Assembly (NCBI GenBank): GCA_905234845.1
Contig: CAJOIW010000002.1
Location: 45,157 to 109,156 of the forward strand
Source: an uncultured Prevotella sp.
GTDB lineage: Bacteria; Bacteroidota; Bacteroidia; Bacteroidales; Bacteroidaceae
DNA: 64,000 nt
Direction: 5' to 3'
Positions 1-8,440 of this stretch are shown here, piece by piece (position 1 is the stretch's first letter; every line of letters starts with the position of its first letter). The notes beneath the pieces were generated by a model. It did not search any database. It was not told the DNA's origin and was given only the letters and a program-made list of their open reading frames with translations. Made by a program: the position numbers and the translations under genes.

Positions 1-70
1 TCGGGTTCTGAAACACGGTCTTTCAGAGTGCGAAAGACCGTGTTTCGTGAGGTGAAAGATATGTGTTTCG
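1..70. repeat. Word array A: three 15-16 nt words at 22-nt pitch
   Basis: Words begin at 10, 32 and 54. The first (10-24, GAAACACGGTCTTTC) and second (32-46) are perfect reverse complements separated by 7 nt, giving a 15-bp stem with a 7-nt loop. The third (54-69) is a 16-nt variant with the same GAAAG and GTTTC ends. The array may continue left of the window. The same architecture occurs at 10284, 23294, 35696, 40395 and 52809. Confidence 0.8.
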
Positions 71-264
71 GAAGTGATAAGTAATAAATGAGAGTGAAAA
101 GTGGGCTGAAAAAGCAAAAATGTGTGTTTCTTTCGTATAGAATGACAAAAAATCTGAACAGGAAGTGTTAATTTCCAAGTCACCGTTTTAACAAGAATTA
201 ACTGCCGGGGATGGTGGTCTTCCAAGATTTGCGTTTTTTCTTTTCCTGTTTCAAAAATATTCGT

Positions 265-272
265 TACCTTTG
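265..272 (+). promoter_or_regulatory. Promoter box TACCTTTG for the 2-oxoacid oxidoreductase operon
   Basis: Match to the Bacteroidetes -7 consensus TAnnTTTG, about 30 nt before the ferredoxin start. Positions 70-260 upstream hold no gene that I can see. Confidence 0.6.
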
Positions 273-301
273 CATGGATTTAGCGTTTAGTATTTAGTAA
301 A

Positions 302-529
302 ATGGCAAAGATAAAAGGAGCAATTGTGGTGAACACGGAGCGATGCAAGGGTTGTCAGCTCTGCATCGTGGCATGTCCGAAAGATGTGATTGCACTGGCC
401 GACAAACGGGTGAACGTGCATGGCTATCCCTACGTGGAGGCTGTGCGTCCAGACGATTGTATTGGTTGTGCTTCGTGTGGTATCGTGTGTCCTGACGGGT
501 GTATCACGGTATATAAGAAAAAAGAGTAA
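302..529 (+). CDS. 2x[4Fe-4S] ferredoxin subunit of a 2-oxoacid:ferredoxin oxidoreductase
   Basis: This 75-residue protein carries two classical 4Fe-4S motifs: C15-C18-C21-C25 followed by Pro, and C53-C56-C59-C63 followed by Pro. It is the electron-accepting delta subunit of a 2-oxoacid:ferredoxin oxidoreductase and acts in the cytoplasm, passing electrons from the TPP-bound acyl intermediate to ferredoxin. The alpha, beta and gamma subunits follow directly, so the order is delta-alpha-beta-gamma, as in Kor/Vor-type enzymes. A TAnnTTTG box lies about 30 nt upstream and probably drives all four genes. The tract at 281-298 just before the start is a run of TTTAG-type heptamer words rather than a clear ribosome-binding site. 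Confidence 0.93.
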   Translation: MAKIKGAIVVNTERCKGCQLCIVACPKDVIALADKRVNVHGYPYVEAVRPDDCIGCASCGIVCPDGCITVYKKKE

Positions 530-550
530 TGAAGTTAAGAGTTCAGAATA

Positions 551-1672
551 ATGAATAAAGATAAGAATAATGTTAGGGGTGAGGCTGCTGGAGATGTCTT
601 GCTGATGAAAGGCAACGAGGCTATTGCCCACGCGGCTATCCGCTGTGGTGCCGATGGCTACTTTGGCTATCCCATCACGCCGCAGAGCGAGGTTATCGAG
701 ACGTTGGCCGAGCTGAAGCCCTGGGAGACAACGGGCATGGTGGTGCTGCAAGCTGAGAGCGAGGTGGCCTCCATCAATATGATTTATGGTGGCGCGGGCG
801 CTGGCAAGCGCGTGCTTACCTCATCGTCGTCACCTGGCGTGGCGCTGATGCAGGAAGGCATCGCCTATATGGCTGGTGCCGAGCTGCCAGGAGTGTTTGT
901 CAACGTGCAACGTGGCGGTCCTGGTCTGGGGACGATACAACCCTCGCAAAGCGATTATTTCCAGTCGACACGCGGGGGCGGTAATGGTGACTATTATGTC
1001 ATTGTGCTCGCTCCGAACTCGGTGCAGGAAATGGCCGACTTTGTGGACTTGGCTTTTGAGTTGGCGTTCAAATATCGTAATCCGGCAATGATACTCTCTG
1101 ACGGTGTCATCGGGCAGATGATGGAGAAGGTGGTGCTTCCACCGCAGAAGCCCCGTCGTACGGAGGAAGAAATCAGGCGTGAGTGCCCTTGGGCAACCAT
1201 TGGGCGTACTCCCGATCGTGACCCAAATATCATCACCTCGCTTGAACTGAAGCCCGAGGTAATGGAGCAGAAGAATTTGCACCTACAGGAGAAATACCGC
1301 CAGATACGTGAGCAGGAGGTGCGCTACGAGACACAGCAGACTGACGATGCTGACTACCTCATCGTGGCCTTCGGTAGTGCGGCACGCATTGCTGAGAAGG
1401 CAATGGAGATTGCCCGTGAGGAGGGACTGAAGGTCGGCCTATTCCGTCCCATCACGCTTTGGCCGTTCCCCGAAAAAGAGATTGCTGAAATATCAAAGAA
1501 TAAGAAAGGCGTGCTCGTAGTGGAAATTAATGCCGGTCAGATGGTCGAGGATGTGCGGCTTGCCGTGAATGGTGCCGTGCCCGTAGCCCATTTCGGTCGC
1601 CTCGGTGGAATCGTCCCTGATCCGGAGGAGATAGTGAAAGCAGTTCGTGAAAAATTAATGGAAAAAGAATGA
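551..1672 (+). CDS. vorB: 2-oxoacid:ferredoxin oxidoreductase, alpha subunit (VorB/KorA type)
   Basis: The 373-residue protein is the pyrimidine-domain alpha subunit that, with beta, gamma and delta, oxidatively decarboxylates a 2-oxoacid to an acyl-CoA while reducing ferredoxin. The family signature GYFGYPITPQSE is at about residues 36-47 and the C-terminal third (from about 275) is the transketolase C-like domain. Sequence style fits the subfamily annotated as 2-ketoisovalerate (VorB) oxidoreductase, but 2-oxoglutarate (KorA) is an equally plausible substrate; sequence alone does not separate them. Its end overlaps the beta start by 4 nt, which implies translational coupling. Closeness to the ilv genes, 6 kb downstream, is suggestive only. 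Confidence 0.9.
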   Translation: MNKDKNNVRGEAAGDVLLMKGNEAIAHAAIRCGADGYFGYPITPQSEVIETLAELKPWETTGMVVLQAESEVASINMIYGGAGAGKRVLTSSSSPGVALMQEGIAYMAGAELPGVFVNVQRGGPGLGTIQPSQSDYFQSTRGGGNGDYYVIVLAPNSVQEMADFVDLAFELAFKYRNPAMILSDGVIGQMMEKVVLPPQKPRRTEEEIRRECPWATIGRTPDRDPNIITSLELKPEVMEQKNLHLQEKYRQIREQEVRYETQQTDDADYLIVAFGSAARIAEKAMEIAREEGLKVGLFRPITLWPFPEKEIAEISKNKKGVLVVEINAGQMVEDVRLAVNGAVPVAHFGRLGGIVPDPEEIVKAVREKLMEKE

Positions 1673-2439
1673 TGGGAAACGAAATAATTTCAAAGGAGAA
1701 TCTGGTTTACCAGAAGCCTGCGCTGATGAACGACGTGACGATGCACTATTGTCCTGGTTGCTCTCATGGTGTAGTGCATAAGCTGGTGGCGGAGGTCATC
1801 GAGGAGATGGGTATGGCAGAGAAAACTGTCGGTGTGTCGCCCGTAGGCTGCGCTGTGTTTGCCTATCGCTACCTTGACATCGACTGGCAGGAAGCCGCAC
1901 ACGGACGTGCTCCCGCTGTGGCAACGGCCATCAAACGGTTGTGGCCCGACCGTCTCGTTTTCACCTATCAGGGCGATGGCGACTTGGCCTGCATCGGTAC
2001 GTGTGAGACAATCCACGCCCTTAATCGAGGTGAGAACATCGCGATTATTTTTATCAACAATGCCATCTATGGCATGACAGGTGGGCAGATGGCTCCCACA
2101 ACGCTCATCGGACAAAAAACCTCGACTTGCCCCTATGGCCGCGATCCAGAGATACATGGCTATCCGCTCAACATCACTGAATTGGCTGCTAAACTCGACG
2201 GTACCTGCTACGTGACTCGCCAGTCAGTGGAGACTGTAGCTGCCATACGGCAGGCAAAAAAGGCCATCCGCAAGGCTTTCGAAGCTTCGATGGCAGGTAA
2301 GGGATCGTCGCTCGTGGAAATTGTCTCCACCTGTAACTCAGGCTGGAAACTCTCACCAGTAAAAGCCAACGAATGGATGAAAGAGAATATGTTCAAGAAA
2401 TATGTCAAAGGAGATATAAAAAACACAATAGACGAATGA
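1669..2439 (+). CDS. 2-oxoacid:ferredoxin oxidoreductase, beta subunit (TPP-binding)
   Basis: The 256-residue beta subunit binds thiamine pyrophosphate and an iron-sulfur cluster. The motif CPGCSHG is near residues 28-34. The TPP/Mg motif GDGDLACIGT starts near residue 104 and continues to NNAIYGMTGGQ near 131. The protein ends about 40 residues past the last conserved Cys block (TCNSGWK), the normal length for Kor/Vor beta chains. Its start overlaps the alpha gene by 4 nt and its stop overlaps the gamma start by ATGA, so the three proteins are probably made in a fixed ratio. Confidence 0.92.
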   Translation: MMGNEIISKENLVYQKPALMNDVTMHYCPGCSHGVVHKLVAEVIEEMGMAEKTVGVSPVGCAVFAYRYLDIDWQEAAHGRAPAVATAIKRLWPDRLVFTYQGDGDLACIGTCETIHALNRGENIAIIFINNAIYGMTGGQMAPTTLIGQKTSTCPYGRDPEIHGYPLNITELAAKLDGTCYVTRQSVETVAAIRQAKKAIRKAFEASMAGKGSSLVEIVSTCNSGWKLSPVKANEWMKENMFKKYVKGDIKNTIDE

Positions 2440-2978
2440 AGACAGAGATTATCATAAGTGGTTTCGGAGGCCAGGGCGTGCTCTCGATGGGTAAGATTCT
2501 GGCTTACTCTGGACTCATGGAAAACAAAGAAGTTACTTGGATGCCGGCTTATGGACCCGAACAACGTGGTGGAACTGCCAATGTGACAGTTATTGTGAGT
2601 GATGAGCGCATCTCATCACCCATTCTCAGCCGCTACGATGTGGCCATCGTGTTGAACCAGCCATCGTTTGAGAAGTTTGAACCCAAAGTGAAGTCTGGAG
2701 GTATTCTCATCTACGACGGTTTTGGTATACTCAATCCTCCGACACGCACCGACATCACCGTCTATCGCATTGATGCGATGGACAAAGCTGCTGAGATGAA
2801 GAATGCTAAGGTGTTCAATATGATTGTTTTGGGCGGACTGCTCAAGGTTTGTCCTGTAGTGAGCACAGATGGATTGCAAAAAGCACTTTATAAGAGCCTG
2901 CCCGAACGCCATCACCCCCTCATCCCACTTAATATGCAGGCCGTAGAGGAAGGCATGGAGATTATCAGGAAGACATAA
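2436..2978 (+). CDS. 2-oxoacid:ferredoxin oxidoreductase, gamma subunit
   Basis: The open frame extends upstream to 2373, but the start at 2436 is preferred. It forms an ATGA overlap with the beta stop and puts the family motif GFGGQGVLSMGK at residues 9-20, the usual position. The 180-residue gamma subunit forms the CoA-interacting part of the complex. The motif AYGPEQRGGTAN (near residue 43) is also characteristic of the family. It is the last gene of the four-subunit operon. Only 21 nt separate it from the next gene, a secreted protein of unrelated function, which may be co-transcribed because I see no terminator or promoter box between them. Confidence 0.92.
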   Translation: MKTEIIISGFGGQGVLSMGKILAYSGLMENKEVTWMPAYGPEQRGGTANVTVIVSDERISSPILSRYDVAIVLNQPSFEKFEPKVKSGGILIYDGFGILNPPTRTDITVYRIDAMDKAAEMKNAKVFNMIVLGGLLKVCPVVSTDGLQKALYKSLPERHHPLIPLNMQAVEEGMEIIRKT

Positions 2979-2999
2979 AGATAAAAAGAAATACTCAAT

Positions 3000-5900
3000 A
3001 TGAAAACAAAAACTATGTTATCTCTATTGCTCGCGTTATTGTGGGGCGTATTCTCTACCGCACAGACCGTGACGCAAACAATGTATCTCGACTTTGGCGA
3101 GAACAACAACGATTCCAGAGGCCATCTGACAACTGGCGTTGACGCTAATGGCCATTACTGGAATAACGTGCATTCCACCAATGGTATCTATATCTATCCA
3201 GGCGAAAAATTTAGTCTGGTGAATGCTGAAAACACGGCTACAGACTACGAGGTTTTTATCAATGTGCGCTTCACGACAAACGGCATGTCGGGGGGGGGAG
3301 GTCTGCTCAGTCCGGCAGCTAATTTGCTTGGTGATCTTGCGGTCGCGACAGCAACCGAAGACTATTGTTTCCTCGAGAGTGCAGCAAGCATTAACCAGCA
3401 TCATGGTTTCATGACTTTCCGTGGTCTTGACCCGCAGAAAGCCTATCGCTTCTATACGTTCGGCTCACGCAATACCACCGAGGAACGCGCTGGATGGTGG
3501 GAATACCGGGGCGAGAACGTGTGGGAAGGCTATCAGCAGATTGCCGGTAGTGGAATAGGTGCCAATAATTACAATGGAAACAATAATAAGATATTGGTTT
3601 CTGATCCAATTTTCCCCGACCGCGACGGTTGTATTCGCATGACGATGAAGAAGTTCCGTACCGACCGTATGCTCATGCTCAATGCCATGAAGATAGAGGA
3701 ATTGAGTGGCTTGGAACGTCCCCATCAGTCGTATAGGCTGAAGCAGAAACTCCTGCTTGACGTAGGCGAAAATAATAATTCGCGTGGACATCAAACAACA
3801 GGAGCCGACAAGAATGGTAACTATTGGAACAACATGATTAGCGACCCGTCGGGTTCCGACTATATCGTACCCGTGAATCGTAGCATCGATCTTGTGAACT
3901 CTGCCAATGAAGCCACGGGTTATAAGGCAGTGATGGCTACAATGATGTACACGAACGGCGGAAGCGGTGCTGGTGGTATCATGAACCCTTCTGCTGATTT
4001 GGGTGATATGGCCATTCAGACGGCTACAGAAGATTATGTGTGGATTGCCGTTGATGGCCAACGCCAGATACGTTTCACAGGATTGAACAAGGCTAATGCC
4101 TATAAATTCTATATCTACGGTGCCCGCGACATCAATGAAGACCGCCACTCGAAATATACGCTTAACGGACTTGACGAATGGTCGACCGTATTCCAGACTT
4201 CGGGCGTGGACATTGGCGGAAAAGGTGTTCAATACAATGTACGCAACATTGCTGTCAGCGATTACCTCTTCCCCGATGCAAGCGGAAATATTCTTTTCAC
4301 TCTCGAGCGTTACAACTCAACAGGTTACGGTCATTTCAACGTTATCAAGATAGAAGAATATGAAGGTGCGGAACGCCCTGCTGATCCCATTCAGTTGCGT
4401 CGATTAGTTATTAGCGGAACGGCTACAGAGGGAGGTAATGACCTTACCTTCAAACGCATGGGTACGACAACAGAATATGTGGCCTACATGAAGTTACAGC
4501 CGGGAACATTTATACTGAAAGCCACGACGACAGCAACGACGGCATCCCCAAGTGAAACCCTAACTCTTGGGCAAGGAGATACCGCAGGTACAACCAAGGT
4601 CGACGGTGAACCGTTCGACGTGACAGAAGAGCAGGTAGTACGCATCACGTTCAACACAAAAGGAAATACTTTGACCATTTTGCCTGTTGAACTATATGTA
4701 AAGGGAAATATCGTGGCCAATGGTACGAAGGTTGGATATGCTGGTAATGGTATATGGAGCTCGGAGGTAGATATGAATTACGGCACCGTGTTCCTTTTCT
4801 CTGATAAGTATTTCTATTTTGCCTTCAACGATGATGACCAGTTGGCCGTGAAGCGGCGTTCTGGTACGCGGAAGAATGTCGCAATGGCTTCCGAGGGTTA
4901 TTCATTGGAGAACATACGCCTAAACCGTGGCACCTATACGTTGACACTTGACATGCGTAAGGGCACATGGGATATAGATGCGCCGATTGACGAAAATAAG
5001 ATATCAGCTTTCGGCTCGTCTGTGTGCAATGGACAGGGCGCTTCAGATAATAAAGGCTACGCATATAAATATGGTGTGCAACTTGATAATAGGTTCAAGA
5101 ATAATCTGAGCGAATTTCCGTTTACTGTTTCAGGGGTTTCAATAGGCGGAAATACAACGAATAACCTGCTCAATCGCTATGACGAGATGTTGCACGACTT
5201 TGGCCGATATGTCATTTTCGGCCTATCACTTGGTAACGAGGGTATACACGGAGCCAGCAACCAGCAGACCATTTTCAACCAGTGGCGCGACAATATGCTC
5301 AACCTCATTAAGAAAGCCCGTACCGACGGTAAGATTCCAGTGGTGATGAATAATTACACTCGTGCTGACTTCACTGAGAGCGATTATTATTATGTAAAGC
5401 AGCTCAACCTGCTTATTCATGAGTGGGACGTGGCATCGGTGAGTACACTTGGAGCCATTGACGACGGCGCGGGTCATTGGGCTGATGGCTACAAGCAAGA
5501 TGATTATCATCCCACCACCGCAGGCCATCTGGAGTTCATGTATGCTATGCCGCCAAGTCTTTTCGATGCATTGGCAAAAGAGAAACCGTTACCTGTTCGT
5601 GATCAGACAAAGACTCTTACGCTGAATAACAAAGGTTTCATAGAGTTTGCTCCGGAAAATTACACGGCACGGCAGGTTGTTCCTGTTCATCCATTTACGG
5701 TGGCTATCCGAGTGAAGGGTGGTGATGCTGGCACTCTGATGAAAATGAAGGTAGGTACTAAATATGCTACTGTTGTTGTCGGTGAAGATGGTAAATTGAC
5801 TTTCACCACAGCTGCAGGCAAGGTCATTGAGGGCACTACAGCCATTAACGATGATGAGTGGCACACTATTACGCTTACCCAATATTATGCCCAAGATCGC

Positions 5901-6338
5901 ATCATCCTCTATGTGGACAATACTGTTCAGGGTGAAATCAACTATAAGAGTGACAATGTGCATAAGCGTTTTATTCCTCAGCAGTTTATCATTGGCGATG
6001 ATGAGAGCGATGTGAGCCGTGAGTATAGCGAACTATTCTTCTGGCGTTCAGGCTTCACACCTGAGGAAGTGGCCGCTTTGAATAAAGGAAAGATGCTCAA
6101 GTCGAGTCTTGAGATTTACTCTCCTCTGTCTGACGATATGGGTGAAGAGGTGGAGAATCTTGCACAGAGCATGAATGTGGCCAAGTACACTAAGGGAATA
6201 GTGGATGCCATTGCAGTCATTAAGAGCGATGATTCGGTTATGTCAGCAAATACATACACTGTTGCCGGCACTCTGGCAGGAAAAAGTTATAAGGGCATTG
6301 TTATCAGACAAGACCGTAAAAAAGTGCTGCAGCAGTAA
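3000..6338 (+). CDS. Secreted multidomain SGNH hydrolase with LamG domain
   Basis: A signal peptide covers residues 1-22, ending STAQ. Two homologous N-terminal domains follow (about 27-235 and 248-460), each opening with a D-GEN-NN-SRGH-TTG motif. After a beta-rich stretch (470-660), an SGNH/GDSL esterase domain (about 665-860) carries the Ser block FGSSVCNGQGA near 669, a Gly block, the Asn block GLSLGNEG, and the Asp/His block DDYHPTTAGH near 833. A LamG/concanavalin-like domain (about 897-1040) comes next. The last 25 residues (YKGIVIRQDRKK) resemble the short C-terminal tail of other surface proteins here. Likely a deacetylase or esterase acting on glycans at the cell surface. The Ser block is GSS, not the usual GDS. 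A run of nine G at 3290-3298 lies in the coding region. Confidence 0.8.
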   Translation: MKTKTMLSLLLALLWGVFSTAQTVTQTMYLDFGENNNDSRGHLTTGVDANGHYWNNVHSTNGIYIYPGEKFSLVNAENTATDYEVFINVRFTTNGMSGGGGLLSPAANLLGDLAVATATEDYCFLESAASINQHHGFMTFRGLDPQKAYRFYTFGSRNTTEERAGWWEYRGENVWEGYQQIAGSGIGANNYNGNNNKILVSDPIFPDRDGCIRMTMKKFRTDRMLMLNAMKIEELSGLERPHQSYRLKQKLLLDVGENNNSRGHQTTGADKNGNYWNNMISDPSGSDYIVPVNRSIDLVNSANEATGYKAVMATMMYTNGGSGAGGIMNPSADLGDMAIQTATEDYVWIAVDGQRQIRFTGLNKANAYKFYIYGARDINEDRHSKYTLNGLDEWSTVFQTSGVDIGGKGVQYNVRNIAVSDYLFPDASGNILFTLERYNSTGYGHFNVIKIEEYEGAERPADPIQLRRLVISGTATEGGNDLTFKRMGTTTEYVAYMKLQPGTFILKATTTATTASPSETLTLGQGDTAGTTKVDGEPFDVTEEQVVRITFNTKGNTLTILPVELYVKGNIVANGTKVGYAGNGIWSSEVDMNYGTVFLFSDKYFYFAFNDDDQLAVKRRSGTRKNVAMASEGYSLENIRLNRGTYTLTLDMRKGTWDIDAPIDENKISAFGSSVCNGQGASDNKGYAYKYGVQLDNRFKNNLSEFPFTVSGVSIGGNTTNNLLNRYDEMLHDFGRYVIFGLSLGNEGIHGASNQQTIFNQWRDNMLNLIKKARTDGKIPVVMNNYTRADFTESDYYYVKQLNLLIHEWDVASVSTLGAIDDGAGHWADGYKQDDYHPTTAGHLEFMYAMPPSLFDALAKEKPLPVRDQTKTLTLNNKGFIEFAPENYTARQVVPVHPFTVAIRVKGGDAGTLMKMKVGTKYATVVVGEDGKLTFTTAAGKVIEGTTAINDDEWHTITLTQYYAQDRIILYVDNTVQGEINYKSDNVHKRFIPQQFIIGDDESDVSREYSELFFWRSGFTPEEVAALNKGKMLKSSLEIYSPLSDDMGEEVENLAQSMNVAKYTKGIVDAIAVIKSDDSVMSANTYTVAGTLAGKSYKGIVIRQDRKKVLQQ
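3290..3298 (+). repeat. Poly-G tract of nine inside the SGNH gene
   Basis: Nine consecutive G encode a Gly run at about residues 97-101. The equivalent spot in the second domain copy reads GSGAGG with mixed codons. A change of one or two G would frameshift the protein after about 100 residues. Confidence 0.85.
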
Positions 6339-7014
6339 TTATGAGCGTTAGTTCAATGAGCCGAGCTACCATGTTCAGACAATGGGCATTGTAGCCTTTT
6401 AGGCGATTCCACATCAGCAGATAAAGAAAATACATCACCAGACAAGGCACGAAGACCAGCAGGTCCCATCGTGCCTTTGTCACATAAAGCATAATGCCCA
6501 GTGGCACGATACCTTGGAGGAAAAGGAGGATGCCTGTTTTTACATCAGGTTTGCGGAAAGCCACTTCCATGTCGTTTTCCATGGTATTCCAAGCATAGGG
6601 AAGCATCTGCACCAACTGGCTTGCGACCATCTTTGAAAAAGGCTCAGCGGCGAATATGGTCAGGGCCGCAGTCTGTGGGGAAAGTGCACAGAGGCTCGTG
6701 AAAAGCAGAATTAGATAGACAAGCAGGGCAATGAGGCCTATGACTCTTAAACTGTTCGAGCGTTGTCGGTCGATTATTTCCGAAGGAGTTTTGCCATAAA
6801 AGAATGCATCGACACAACGGCGTAAGCTATCTTCATGCTTTCCTCTTGTAATCAATATGCGCAAAACGATGGCCATTCCCACAGCAATGGGCATGGGAAC
6901 ATAGGCAGAACCGAAGTAGATGACAACCGCCATGATACCTCCGATTAACCATCCCGTGATAGGCCAAAAAGTGATGCTACGGTGCCGAATGTGGCTGTTA
7001 ATTGGTATTTTCAT
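6304..7014 (-). CDS. Divergent CobS-like integral membrane protein
   Basis: This 236-residue protein has about six hydrophobic segments and aligns by eye with adenosylcobinamide-GDP ribazoletransferase (CobS), which joins the lower ligand to the corrin in the membrane. FWPITGWLIGG (residues 16-26) matches the family FPLVGWLIG start. HEDSLRRCVDAF (60-71) matches the family HEDGLADFFDGF motif, but the second Asp is Arg66 and both Gly are replaced. SKMVASQLVQMLPYA matches the family's SRxAxxxLxxxLPYA. The following DSRIGTYG block is replaced by SNSLRVIG. It stands alone with no cobU, cobT or cobC beside it. It is either a non-canonical transferase or a decayed relative. Its 3' end overlaps the SGNH gene by 35 nt, tail to tail. 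Confidence 0.6.
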   Translation of the reverse strand: MKIPINSHIRHRSITFWPITGWLIGGIMAVVIYFGSAYVPMPIAVGMAIVLRILITRGKHEDSLRRCVDAFFYGKTPSEIIDRQRSNSLRVIGLIALLVYLILLFTSLCALSPQTAALTIFAAEPFSKMVASQLVQMLPYAWNTMENDMEVAFRKPDVKTGILLFLQGIVPLGIMLYVTKARWDLLVFVPCLVMYFLYLLMWNRLKGYNAHCLNMVARLIELTLIITAAALFYGLV

Positions 7015-7019
7015 ACCTG

Positions 7020-7027
7020 CAAAAGTA
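7020..7027 (-). promoter_or_regulatory. Promoter box TACTTTTG abutting the CobS-like start
   Basis: On the minus strand the box ends only 5 nt before the ATG (7014), which predicts a leader of a few nucleotides at most. Confidence 0.6.
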
Positions 7028-7155
7028 ATTAAATATCGCTTAACATTGAAAAAAATGTCGAAAAATTTGGAAGTTTCGGGAAATTTTCTTTATTTTGCAC
7101 TCAGTTAAAAAAATAAGAATATAAATATTTTTTATAATTGTTTAAATTAAAACGT

Positions 7156-8259
7156 ATGAAAAAATTAGTTTTACTCTTTGCTGCCGCTACCATGGCAGTG
7201 TCGGTTTCCGCACAGACTGTGCAGGAAAGTAAGGGCTTTGACAACATTTATGTTGGTATCAACGGTGGTGTTGCTACGAAAACCACTGGTCACAAATGGC
7301 TGAGCGATCTTAATCCTAACTTTGGTGTTCGCATTGGTCGTTATTTCACACCGGTATTCGGTTTGGCTATTGAGGGCAACGGCTATTTCTCAAACAAGCC
7401 TTATCCTAGCAACAAGACTGCATTCCGTGCTGTTAACACTCAGTTGCTCGGTACTGTAAACCTTAGCAATTGGCTGGGTGGTTACAAAGGTGAGCCCCGT
7501 GCATTTGAGGTGAGCGCTCTCTATGGACTTGGCTGGTTCCACACGTTTGGACATCCGTCAATGTTCCGTGCAAACCGCATGTCTTCGAAAGCTGGTCTTG
7601 ACTTCACTTTCAACTTCGGTTCTCAGAAGCAGTGGCAATTCTACATTGAGCCGTCAATGAATTGGTTGTTCCTCGGTAAAACAGGTGTTGGTCAGGGTAG
7701 TGAGGAAGTTGGTGATCCCGCTCTGCGTGCTCGCAACGACCAGCCCGCTTACGACATCAAGAACTCCTTCGTACAGCTCAACGCAGGCTTGGTTTACAAG
7801 TTCAAGAACTCCAACGGTACCCACAACTTCACCATCGTTCGTCCCTACGACCAAGCTGAAGTTGACCGTCTGAACGCTGAAATCAACCGTCTCCAGAGCG
7901 AGTTGGCTAAGAAACCGAAGGAAGTAATTAAGGAAGTCATCAAGGAAGTTAAGGTTGGTGGCGAGGTTAAGACCGTTAAGGTTGAGGATCTTGTATTCGT
8001 TACCTTCGCACAGGGTAAGTCTGTCCTCACGAAGGAAGCTAAGGTTGCTCTCGACGGTGTGAAGAGCGGTGCTCATGTGCAGATCGTTGGTACTGCTTCT
8101 CCCGAAGGACCTGCTGATCTCAACCAGCGCCTCTCTCAGGCTCGTGCCGATGTAGTTGCTGATTACCTCCGTGGCCGTGGCGTCATCGTTGACGAAGCTG
8201 CCGGTAAGGGTGTTCAGGGTACGACTTCGAACCGTCTGGCCATTGTTTACGTAAAGTAA
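7156..8259 (+). CDS. OmpA-family outer membrane protein
   Basis: The frame opens at 7138, but 7156 is the likely start, because it begins MKKLVLLFAA and yields a signal peptide ending VSVSAQ. The 367-residue precursor has an N-terminal beta-barrel (about 25-215, rich in alternating aromatic residues). A Lys/Glu coiled linker follows (about 235-275, with repeated KEVIKEV), then a C-terminal OmpA/MotB peptidoglycan-binding domain (about 280-367). In that domain TASPEGPADLNQRLSQARADV takes the place of the usual NxxLSxxRA motif. Codon use is strongly biased (CGT, GGT, AAG) and a strong terminator follows, both typical of an abundant structural porin. It probably anchors the outer membrane to peptidoglycan. 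Confidence 0.9.
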   Translation: MKKLVLLFAAATMAVSVSAQTVQESKGFDNIYVGINGGVATKTTGHKWLSDLNPNFGVRIGRYFTPVFGLAIEGNGYFSNKPYPSNKTAFRAVNTQLLGTVNLSNWLGGYKGEPRAFEVSALYGLGWFHTFGHPSMFRANRMSSKAGLDFTFNFGSQKQWQFYIEPSMNWLFLGKTGVGQGSEEVGDPALRARNDQPAYDIKNSFVQLNAGLVYKFKNSNGTHNFTIVRPYDQAEVDRLNAEINRLQSELAKKPKEVIKEVIKEVKVGGEVKTVKVEDLVFVTFAQGKSVLTKEAKVALDGVKSGAHVQIVGTASPEGPADLNQRLSQARADVVADYLRGRGVIVDEAAGKGVQGTTSNRLAIVYVK

Positions 8260-8301
8260 TCAGGTGAAAAGCTAATAACCTTGATTATGAAATAATCATT
8301 T

Positions 8302-8334
8302 CCCGATGTCGGAACACCGACATCGGGATTTTTT
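8302..8334 (+). terminator. Intrinsic terminator after the OmpA gene
   Basis: Perfect 11-bp stem CCCGATGTCGG (8302-8312) and its complement (8317-8327), loop AACA, followed by a T-rich run. Confidence 0.93.
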
Positions 8335-8404
8335 ATCTGTTAGTTTTGTAGGAAGGCAAGGGATATTTTTAATTACGAAAGGCATTTCATTCGGATTTTT
8401 TTAA

Positions 8405-8412
8405 TAACTTTG
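8405..8412 (+). promoter_or_regulatory. Promoter box TAACTTTG for ilvD
   Basis: TAnnTTTG consensus 28 nt before the ilvD start. Confidence 0.65.
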
Positions 8413-8440
8413 CAGAAAATTATCCAACACTTTTAATTGT

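Noticed and set aside
2373..2435. N-terminal extension of the gamma subunit
   Set aside because: The segment overlaps the beta gene; ATG 2436 makes the ATGA overlap and the normal family N-terminus.
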